From positions 1 to 5,744 of the forward strand of contig CAMPGG010000223.1 in assembly GCA_946885335.1 (NCBI GenBank): a stretch of 5,744 nucleotides of DNA, read 5' to 3'. This DNA is from an uncultured Chitinophagaceae bacterium (GTDB lineage: Bacteria; Bacteroidota; Bacteroidia; Chitinophagales; Chitinophagaceae). Under the pieces are notes generated by a model. The model searched no databases and was not told the DNA's origin. It saw nothing but the letters and a program-made list of their open reading frames with translations. Each line of letters opens with the position of its first letter. The first letter of the stretch is position 1. The translations under genes and the position numbers were made by a program. Shown here one piece after another: positions 1 to 5,744 of this stretch.

Positions 1-9
1 TCAAAAATA

Positions 10-40
10 AAAAATCCACCGGGAGCATCGGTGGATTTTT
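10..40 (-). terminator. Rho-independent terminator downstream of the SPOR gene
   Basis: Bases 10-21 and 29-40 are perfectly complementary, giving a 12-bp stem around a 7-base loop (GGAGCAT). The core is ATCCACCG paired with CGGTGGAT. Read on the minus strand, the stem is followed by a T-rich stretch (TTTTTTATTTTTG), the usual U-tract of an intrinsic terminator. It lies about 20 bases after the stop codon of the SPOR gene and so plausibly ends the deoC-SPOR transcript. The A-run on one arm and T-run on the other mean it could also work in the opposite direction for a plus-strand gene, but the gene to the left is outside the window. Confidence 0.88.
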
Positions 41-60
41 AGAATTTATAATTAAATAAT

Positions 61-519
61 TTATAGTTCTTCTCTTTCTTCAGGTTTTACTTCAATAATA
101 TCATTCATGATGAATACGCCTTTTGGAAAATATATATTCAAACGCTTACGGTATTCATCAGCTTCATCCCGGGTTTTAAAATTTCCTGCTTTCAATTTAA
201 AAAAAGGTGATTGATATTGCAGGTAGGCTTTTAACTCAGGAAAATAAGTGTAAACCTGTGTTTTAGCTGCGATTGCTTCATCTCTTTTATTTGTATTAAT
301 TACCAGCAGGCGATAACCCTTCATAGAACGTCGTGCAAGACGGCTGGTTTCTTCATTTATCTGTACCTGTTTTTTTACCAGGAGGTCCAATCGCGGATCT
401 TTATGAACAACAACCAATCCGCTTGTATCCACTTGTTCATTTAAATCCTGGGCAGTTCCTGTTTTGATTATGATGAAACTTATTGCTATTAATAAGATTC
501 TTAAACTTTTTTGCTTCAT
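61..519 (-). CDS. Exported SPOR-domain protein, probably peptidoglycan-binding
   Basis: A 152-residue protein with an N-terminal signal peptide: basic MKQK, a hydrophobic run at about residues 6-18, and likely signal peptidase I cleavage at TGTA|QDL (after residue 23). Residues 34-55 (GLVVVHKDPRLDLLVKKQ) form the short lead-in commonly seen before SPOR domains in Bacteroidota. Residues 66-145 fit a SPOR domain (Pfam SPOR family): GYRLLVIN at the first strand, the QSPFFKLKAGNF segment near 103-114, then TRDEADEYRKRL and YFPKGVFIMND. SPOR domains bind peptidoglycan lacking stem peptides, often at division sites, so an envelope role is likely; the precise role here is unknown. No lipobox cysteine is present, so it is probably soluble in the periplasm. 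It lies 46 bp after deoC on the same strand and is followed by a strong terminator, suggesting it is the last gene of that transcript. The start has no clear Shine-Dalgarno, but the signal peptide fixes it. Confidence 0.88.
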   Translation of the reverse strand: MKQKSLRILLIAISFIIIKTGTAQDLNEQVDTSGLVVVHKDPRLDLLVKKQVQINEETSRLARRSMKGYRLLVINTNKRDEAIAAKTQVYTYFPELKAYLQYQSPFFKLKAGNFKTRDEADEYRKRLNIYFPKGVFIMNDIIEVKPEEREEL

Positions 520-565
520 AAAATAATGTATTCAAAAATGATTCCAAACTCAGCTGCAAATGATA

Positions 566-1231
566 TTAATTACCCGATGAATGCTCTTCATTAGCAATTT
601 TTACACTGGCACTGCATCCCAGGCGATCGGCTCCTGCTTCTGCCAGTTTTTTTGCAAAAGCATAATCCCTGATGCCACCGGATGCCTTGATTCGGACAGT
701 AGACGGTAAATGCCTGCGCATAAGTTGCACCGCTTCAAGAGTTGCTCCTCTTTCTGCATAACCGGTAGAAGTTTTTAAAAAATCAATGCCCAGCGGTCCA
801 AAAACTTTACAGCATTGAATAATTTCTTCATCTGTCAGCTCTCCGCTTTCAATAATCACTTTGATCATTTTGTTTTTCTGGTGACAAATATTTGTAAGCA
901 TGCTGACTTCTTTTTCCAGGAAATCCCAGTCATTCATCCGCAAGGCTATCAAATTGATCACCACATCCAGTTCATCGGCTCCATCAACAATGGCGAGTAA
1001 GATTTCAGCTACCTTACTCTCCGTAGCTGAATAACCAAATGGAAACCCGATAACGGTAGCTATTTTAATATCAGTGGGTGCTAAAATTGTTTTGGCTCTT
1101 TTTACAAAGGGCGGCGGAATGCATACAGCAGCAAATTGATGTTCAACTGCTTCCGAACACAATTGTTCAATATCTTTAAGCCTGGTAAAAGGCTTAAGTA
1201 TAGTATGATCTATTAAGGATGAAATTTTCAT
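566..1231 (-). CDS. deoC: Deoxyribose-phosphate aldolase
   Basis: Class I aldolase that cleaves 2-deoxyribose 5-phosphate to acetaldehyde and glyceraldehyde 3-phosphate in deoxynucleoside catabolism; cytoplasmic. The 221-residue TIM-barrel protein carries the family landmarks in order: IDHTILKP at residues 7-14, AAVCIPP at 34-40, IGFPFGYS at 61-68, ADELDVVIN at 85-93 with the catalytic-type Asp89, FLKTSTGY at 151-158 with Schiff-base Lys153, IKASGGIRD at 181-189 with the second catalytic-type Lys182 and phosphate-binding SGGIR, and the late GCSAS phosphate loop at 205-209. These correspond to Asp102, Lys167 and Lys201 of the E. coli enzyme. Its length matches the short DeoC group, which lacks the C-terminal extension ending in Tyr259 in E. 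coli. I chose the ATG at 1231 over one 21 bases upstream (1252) because it puts the start seven residues before IDHT, as is usual, and an AAAGAAAA stretch precedes it. It is divergent from the amidohydrolase gene and probably co-transcribed with the SPOR gene. Confidence 0.96.
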   Translation of the reverse strand: MKISSLIDHTILKPFTRLKDIEQLCSEAVEHQFAAVCIPPPFVKRAKTILAPTDIKIATVIGFPFGYSATESKVAEILLAIVDGADELDVVINLIALRMNDWDFLEKEVSMLTNICHQKNKMIKVIIESGELTDEEIIQCCKVFGPLGIDFLKTSTGYAERGATLEAVQLMRRHLPSTVRIKASGGIRDYAFAKKLAEAGADRLGCSASVKIANEEHSSGN

Positions 1232-1302
1232 GCAGGTTTTCTTTAAATTCATCGTCTCATTACACTATTATTTAAATCATTTCCAAAAAAATAACTTTTT
1301 TA

Positions 1303-1310
1303 CAAACGTA
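1303..1310 (-). promoter_or_regulatory. Bacteroidota-type -7 promoter box for deoC
   Basis: On the minus strand these bases read TACGTTTG, a perfect match to the Bacteroidota sigma-A -7 consensus TAnnTTTG. The -33 partner (TTTG) is less clear. A TTTC lies at 1332-1329 with an 18-base spacer, and an exact TTTG at 1338-1335 with a longer 24-base spacer. Transcription would begin near 1297, giving a leader of roughly 65 bases before the deoC start at 1231. The box sits in the 127 bp divergent gap, which also holds an A7-TAAC-T6 tract at 1285-1301. For the plus-strand amidohydrolase gene I see only a weak imperfect box (TAACTTTT, 1292-1299) and no convincing -33 element. Confidence 0.5.
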
Positions 1311-1358
1311 TTCAGCATATTGAGTGTTGAAATACAAAATAAGCTAAACATAACTGAT

Positions 1359-4300
1359 ATGAGAAAATTAAAAAAGTTTGTTTGTGCGGCATTCCTTTGT
1401 TGCAGTTTTGGTGTTATGCATGCCCAGGAAACTTTTCCTGTAAATGGAGTGGCTGATCCTCGCCATGGTTATTATGCATTTACCGATGCCACTATTGTAA
1501 AGGATGCAGGTACAACTTTAAAAAATGCAACCCTGGTTATCAAAGATGGTCGCATCATTGCTGTGGGAACAAATGTACCTGTTCCAAAAGGAGCCGTTGA
1601 AATAAAATGTTCAGGCAAATTTATTTACCCTTCTTTTATTGATGTTTATGCGGATTATGGAACTGAAGTTCCGGAACGCACCGGCGGTTTTAGTTTTGGT
1701 CAGCCCGCCCAATTGGAATCAAATTCAAAAGGAGCTACCGGGTGGAACCAGGCAATCAAAAGCGAAGCAGACGCATACAAAGTTTTTGTAGCCGATGAAA
1801 AAAAAGCAAAGCCTTTACGGGATGCTGGTTTTGGAACGGTATTATCGCATGTGCGTGATGGTATTGCCCGTGGAACGGGTACGCTGGTTACTTTAGCTGA
1901 AGCCAAAGAGAATTTGGTGATCCTGAAAGACAGGGCATCTGCGCATTATTCTTTTAATAAAGGAAGTTCTACACAATCGTATCCTTCTTCACTCATGGGT
2001 TCCATTGCTTTATTGCGCCAGACTTTTTTAGATGCGCAATGGTATAAAAACAAACCTGCCACGGAAGGTTATAATATGAGCCTGGAAGCCTGGAATAACA
2101 ATTTGTCATTACCCCAATTTTTTGAAGCTTCCGATAAATGGAACAGTCTTCGTGCAGACAGGATAGGTGATGAATTTGGCGTTCAGTATATTATTAAAGC
2201 AGGTGCAAATGAATACCAGCGGATCAAAGAAATGGCTGCAACAAAAGCAACTTTTATTGTACCATTAAATTATCCGCAAGCCCAGGATGTGGAAGATCCT
2301 AATGATGCAAGATTTGTTTCTTTGAGTGATTTAAAACATTGGGAAATGGCCGCAACCCATGCGGGTGCTTTTGATAAAGCCGGTATTCCATTTTGCTTAA
2401 CAACAGCAGATCTGCGGGATGTAAAAACTTTCTGGCCAAATTTAAGACAGGCTTTCGCAAATGGTTTATCAGAAGGAGCTGCATTGACAGCATTGACAAA
2501 AACACCTGCTACTATTTTAGGCGTATATGACCAGGTTGGTAGTATTGAAACCGGTAAATGGGCCAATTTTTTAATTACTTCCGGACCGGTGTTCGAAGAA
2601 AAAACTACATTATTACAGAACTGGATACAGGGAAAAAAATATAATATTAAAGAAGACGGCTGGCAGGATCCCCGCGGAACATATAAACTGGTATTAAATA
2701 CACCGGGCAATCCTTCAAATTATACACTCGATTTACAAAGTAATAATGCCGCAAGTATTATTGGAAAAGATACCGTAACATCTAAGTTTTATTTCGATGG
2801 TCGCCAGGTGCGGATCAATTTTGCACCCGAAAGAAAAGGCGTTGAAGCTTACCGGTTAAGTGGTATCAATACGAACAATACCTGGACTGGGGTAGGCGAA
2901 GATACGCTTGGTAATACTTTTACCTGGACTGCCGTATATGAACAACCGAAAAAAGATTCAGCACAAAAATCCAGGAAAAAAGATATTGCTGCCATTGGAA
3001 ATGTAACCTATCCTTTTCTTCCATTTGGTTGGGAAGAAGGCAAGGCACCCAAACAGGAAACCATCCTGATTAAAAATGCAACCGTTTGGACCAATGAGCA
3101 GGAAGGCATCATTGAGAATGGTGATGTATTGATCAAAAATGGTAAACTGGCCCGGGTAGGAAAAAATATAACGGATGCATCAGCCAGGATAATTGATGGA
3201 ACCGGTAAACATGTAACCGCAGGCATTATTGATGAACATTCACATATTGCGGCCGCTTCAATTAATGAAGGTGGGCAGAGTGTTACTTCAGAGGTTCGCA
3301 TTGCTGATAATTTAAATCCTGACGATATCAATATTTATCGCCAGTTAAGCGGAGGTGTTACTACTTCGCATATTCTTCACGGATCTGCAAATGTAATTGG
3401 CGGTCAAACCCAGCTGATCAAATTAAGATGGGGTGGAAACGATGATGAACTGAAATTTAAAAACTGGACCGGCCAGATCAAATTTGCATTGGGAGAAAAT
3501 GTTAAACGATCTTCTTCATCACAGGGTAATAACCGCTATCCTGATTCCAGGATGGGTGTAAACCAGGTTTTGGTCGATGCATTTACACGGGCCAAAGAAT
3601 ATGAAAAGGAATGGAAATTTTATGAAGCCAACAAGAGCAAAAAAGGAATCAATGCTCCCCGCCGCGACCTGGAATTGGATGCTTTGGTGGAAATTTTGAA
3701 TGAAAAGCGTCACATTACCTGTCACTCATACGTACAAAGCGAGATCAATGGTGCCATGGATGTTGCCAATAAACTGGGTTATAAATACAATACGTTTACG
3801 CATATACTTGAAGGTTATAAAGTGGCCGATAAAATGAAAGCTCATGGTGCAAACGCTTCTACATTCTCTGATTGGTGGGCATATAAAATGGAAGTGCAGG
3901 ATGCCATTCCTTACAATGCCGCTATCATGCATAATGTAGGTTTAAATGTGGCTATTAATTCTGATGATGCTGAAATGGCTCGTCGCCTGAACCAGGAAGC
4001 GGCCAAGATTGTAAAATATGGTGGTGTAAGTGAAATAGAAGCATTGAAAATGGTTACCCTTAACCCCGCAAAAATGTTACATGTTGATGACCGGGTAGGA
4101 AGTCTTAAAGCAGGTAAAGATGCCGATGTTGTTGTATGGAGTGATCATCCTTTAAGCATTTATGCTAAATCATTATACACGATTGTAGATGGTGCTGTTT
4201 ATTTTGACAGGGATAAAGATGCACAAATGCAAAAACTGGTTGATGCTGAAAGGATGCGAATCATAAAAAAAATGAATTCACAAAAAAGGAGTGGTGCACC

Positions 4301-4400
4301 TATGCAACCAGCGCAACCTAGTTACCAGGTTATGCATTCATGCGGAGACCATGCACATAATCATGGCTTGTTGGTGCTGGATGCGGAAGAAGGGTATTAA
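1359..4400 (+). CDS. Exported two-module amidohydrolase (imidazolonepropionase-like), 1013 aa
   Basis: A 1013-residue exported protein built from two amidohydrolase (COG1228-like) modules. Residues 1-22 form a signal peptide (basic MRKLKK, hydrophobic core, VMHA|QE cleavage). Module 1 (about 37-430) has the amidohydrolase beta-sandwich pieces (DATIVKDAGTTLKNATLVIKDGRI; GSIETGKWANFLI at 394-406), but its first metal motif reads Y97-A98-D99 instead of HxH and other ligands are not evident, so it is probably not a canonical metal site. Residues 431-560 are strand-rich and join the modules. Module 2 (about 566-950) is complete: H627-S-H629 (IIDEHSHI), K708 in IKFALGENVKR, H789 in ITCHSYVQ, H815 in FTHILEGY, D869 in AINSDDAEM, and the closing GSLKAGKDADVVV. 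The tail has a His/Cys cluster (993-1002). Related enzymes hydrolyse cyclic amides, or dipeptides in some characterised members; the substrate here is unknown. HutI is unlikely because this protein is exported and fused. I chose the ATG at 1359 over the one at 1230 because it begins a proper signal peptide; the earlier one adds 43 residues and runs into deoC. Confidence 0.93.
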   Translation: MRKLKKFVCAAFLCCSFGVMHAQETFPVNGVADPRHGYYAFTDATIVKDAGTTLKNATLVIKDGRIIAVGTNVPVPKGAVEIKCSGKFIYPSFIDVYADYGTEVPERTGGFSFGQPAQLESNSKGATGWNQAIKSEADAYKVFVADEKKAKPLRDAGFGTVLSHVRDGIARGTGTLVTLAEAKENLVILKDRASAHYSFNKGSSTQSYPSSLMGSIALLRQTFLDAQWYKNKPATEGYNMSLEAWNNNLSLPQFFEASDKWNSLRADRIGDEFGVQYIIKAGANEYQRIKEMAATKATFIVPLNYPQAQDVEDPNDARFVSLSDLKHWEMAATHAGAFDKAGIPFCLTTADLRDVKTFWPNLRQAFANGLSEGAALTALTKTPATILGVYDQVGSIETGKWANFLITSGPVFEEKTTLLQNWIQGKKYNIKEDGWQDPRGTYKLVLNTPGNPSNYTLDLQSNNAASIIGKDTVTSKFYFDGRQVRINFAPERKGVEAYRLSGINTNNTWTGVGEDTLGNTFTWTAVYEQPKKDSAQKSRKKDIAAIGNVTYPFLPFGWEEGKAPKQETILIKNATVWTNEQEGIIENGDVLIKNGKLARVGKNITDASARIIDGTGKHVTAGIIDEHSHIAAASINEGGQSVTSEVRIADNLNPDDINIYRQLSGGVTTSHILHGSANVIGGQTQLIKLRWGGNDDELKFKNWTGQIKFALGENVKRSSSSQGNNRYPDSRMGVNQVLVDAFTRAKEYEKEWKFYEANKSKKGINAPRRDLELDALVEILNEKRHITCHSYVQSEINGAMDVANKLGYKYNTFTHILEGYKVADKMKAHGANASTFSDWWAYKMEVQDAIPYNAAIMHNVGLNVAINSDDAEMARRLNQEAAKIVKYGGVSEIEALKMVTLNPAKMLHVDDRVGSLKAGKDADVVVWSDHPLSIYAKSLYTIVDGAVYFDRDKDAQMQKLVDAERMRIIKKMNSQKRSGAPMQPAQPSYQVMHSCGDHAHNHGLLVLDAEEGY

Positions 4401-4475
4401 TTAAGTTAAAATGTAAAAACATTTTGAAACCAATATTTTTTTAATGAGTTCAACACTCGCAATCAAAATAATCAA

Positions 4476-5744
4476 ATGCAAAAAATAATAACATCACTCA
4501 CCGCCATGTTTTCTGTGTTGTTGGTCGTGGCCCAGGCAAATGTTTATCCCGCTGGTCCGCAGTCCAATACAACAGTGATCACGAATGCAATAGTGCATAT
4601 TGGAAATGGACAGGTTTTGGAACATGCCTCCGTGGAATTTAAAAATGGCAAGATCACCAGGGTTGGCGCCGGCATTCTGCCCGACCAGGGTGCAACCATT
4701 ATAGATGCAGCTGGTAAGCATGTTTATCCCGGGCTGATATTATCTAATACCAACTTAGGATTAGTTGAAATCAACAGCATCAGGGCGACTATTGATTACC
4801 GTGAGATCGGAGATTATAATCCCAATGTAAGATCGCTGGTTGCTTATGACACTGATTCTAAAGTGATCAACACGCTTCGTTCCAGTGGTATTTTATTGGC
4901 TAATATCGTTCCGCAGGGAGGAATTCTTTCCGGGTCATCATCTGTTGTACAACTGGATGCCTGGAACTGGGAAGATGCCGCTTATAAAACGGATAATGGT
5001 ATTCATTTAAATATGCCACTGATGATGAACCGGCCTTCAAGAGGTTTTGGTGGAAGAGGCGGACCTCAGCAGCCACCACGTGACCCGGTGAAAGATGGCC
5101 TGGAAGAAGTGAGCGGTATGAAGTCTTTTTTTATGGAAGCAAAAGCTTATGCGGAAAATCCATCCAAAGAAGAAACCAATTTAAAATTTGAAGCAGTTAA
5201 AGGTTTGTTTGATAAATCACAGAAACTGTATGTTCATGCCAATACAGTAAGACAAATGTTGGTGGCATTGGAATTTGTAAAAGAATTTAACCTGGATATG
5301 GTTATAGTTGGCGGAAGTGAAAGCTGGCAGATCGCGGATCTGTTAAAACAAAATAATGTATCGGTTATTCTTTCATCTCCACACAGTTTACCAACATCGG
5401 CAGATGATGATGTGGACCAGCCATACAAAACGGCTGCCCAATTACAAAAGGCCGGAGTTCTTTTCGTTATAAATGATGATGACGGGCAAACCCGCGGACG
5501 TAACCTGGCATATCTTGCCGGCACTGCCGCAGCCTATGGCCTCACTAAGGAAGAAGCTTTACAGGCTATTACTTTAAATGCAGCCAAAGTAATGGGTATT
5601 GCAGATAAAACAGGCAGTATCGAAGTAGGAAAAGATGCCAATATCATTATCAGTGAAGGAGATATTTTGGATATGCGTACAAGCAATATTACAAATGCGT
5701 TTATACAAGGCCGTAATATTAACCTGGATGATAAACAAAAACAA
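4476..5744 (+). CDS. Exported amidohydrolase-like protein with degenerate metal site (3' end cut by window)
   Basis: An open frame from the ATG at 4476 runs in frame to the window edge without a stop: 423 residues visible. A weak signal peptide covers residues 1-21 (MQKIITSLTA, hydrophobic run, likely AQA|NV cleavage). The fold matches imidazolonepropionase-like amidohydrolases (COG1228): TNAIVHIGNGQVLEHASVEFKNGKI at the start (no more than a guide to the beta-sandwich), KHVYPGLI at 81-88, LSGSSSVVQLDAWNWED at 151-167, and the closing ALQAITLNAAKVMG and GSIEVGKDANIII (370-382). The HxH expected after PGLI is N91-T-N93. The His of the sixth strand aligns to Gly279 (GGSESWQIAD against HILEGYKVAD in the upstream protein). 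H254 (YVHANT) and Asp334-336 remain. It may be a non-catalytic partner, or use a different chemistry. A Gly/Arg/Pro-rich loop lies at 186-204. It follows the two-module gene by 75 bp on the same strand with no convincing terminator, so an operon is likely. The final QGRNINLDDKQKQ resembles the usual C-terminus, so little is probably missing. No Shine-Dalgarno is visible; the signal peptide supports the start. Confidence 0.88.
   Translation, partial: MQKIITSLTAMFSVLLVVAQANVYPAGPQSNTTVITNAIVHIGNGQVLEHASVEFKNGKITRVGAGILPDQGATIIDAAGKHVYPGLILSNTNLGLVEINSIRATIDYREIGDYNPNVRSLVAYDTDSKVINTLRSSGILLANIVPQGGILSGSSSVVQLDAWNWEDAAYKTDNGIHLNMPLMMNRPSRGFGGRGGPQQPPRDPVKDGLEEVSGMKSFFMEAKAYAENPSKEETNLKFEAVKGLFDKSQKLYVHANTVRQMLVALEFVKEFNLDMVIVGGSESWQIADLLKQNNVSVILSSPHSLPTSADDDVDQPYKTAAQLQKAGVLFVINDDDGQTRGRNLAYLAGTAAAYGLTKEEALQAITLNAAKVMGIADKTGSIEVGKDANIIISEGDILDMRTSNITNAFIQGRNINLDDKQKQ

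Noticed and set aside
1230..1358. Upstream in-frame ATG at 1230 that would lengthen the two-module protein by 43 residues
   Set aside because: The extra residues are not a signal sequence, would bury the clear signal peptide starting at 1359, and would overlap the deoC start and its promoter box.
2481..2498. Perfect tandem duplication of GCATTGACA
   Set aside because: Two 9-bp copies encode Ala-Leu-Thr twice in the helix before TPATILG, a position where such residues are normal for the family; no wider repeat.
2270..2710. 146-codon minus-strand open frame opposite the two-module gene
   Set aside because: It lies entirely antisense to a well-supported coding region, resembles no family I recognise, and has no promoter or ribosome binding signal; the same applies to the smaller antisense frames at 1700-1906, 2299-2505, 3008-3331, 3519-3725, 3726-3932, 4494-4721 and 5234-5524, and to the plus-strand frame at 815-1000 inside deoC.
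4408..4425. Stem AAAATGT / ACATTTT followed later by a T7 run (4436-4442) as a possible terminator or attenuator between the amidohydrolase genes
   Set aside because: The stem is only 7 bp and nearly all A/T, and the T-run starts about 10 bases after it, so a stable intrinsic terminator is unlikely; chance in AT-rich DNA.
4444..4488. 14-codon upstream ORF (MSSTLAIKIIKCKK) overlapping the start of the second amidohydrolase gene
   Set aside because: Too short, without a visible ribosome binding site, and expected by chance; no feature of a leader peptide.
1359..5744. Reading the amidohydrolases as histidine-degradation HutI (imidazolonepropionase)
   Set aside because: Both proteins carry signal peptides, one is a two-module fusion and the other lacks the HxH motif, and no other hut gene is present in the window.

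Overview
The window looks like ordinary chromosomal DNA from a member of the Bacteroidota, perhaps the Chitinophagia/Sphingobacteriia side (an inference from protein style only). The evidence is AT-rich DNA, start codons preceded by A/T-rich leaders without clear Shine-Dalgarno sequences, a perfect Bacteroidota-type -7 box (TAnnTTTG) in the divergent gap, a SPOR protein with the lead-in typical of this phylum, and a pair of large exported imidazolonepropionase-like amidohydrolases. I see no rRNA, tRNA, CRISPR, insertion sequence or prophage signal.

Layout. The left part (1-1231) is a minus-strand unit. deoC (deoxyribose-phosphate aldolase, 566-1231) comes first, followed after 46 bp by a small exported SPOR-domain protein (61-519). 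The unit closes with a strong stem-loop terminator at 10-40. A 127 bp gap (1232-1358) separates it from a plus-strand unit and carries a good promoter element for deoC. The plus-strand unit begins with a 1013-residue exported protein (1359-4400) that fuses two amidohydrolase modules. After 75 bp comes a second exported amidohydrolase-like protein (4476 to beyond the right edge, 423 codons visible), probably cut only a few residues before its end.

How the genes relate. deoC is cytoplasmic deoxynucleoside catabolism; the SPOR protein is probably an envelope peptidoglycan-binding factor, and no functional link is evident beyond likely co-transcription. The two amidohydrolase genes look like an operon acting outside the cytoplasm. 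Of the three amidohydrolase modules encoded, only the C-terminal half of the large protein keeps a full metal-binding set (HxH, Lys, His, His, Asp). The N-terminal half of that protein and the separate downstream protein have both lost the HxH motif and other ligands. The most interesting reading is therefore one active module accompanied by two non-canonical ones, possibly as a complex. This resembles a protein pair I have seen in Bacteroidota genomes, so it may be poorly understood rather than new. I did not find a clearly novel system in the rest of the window.
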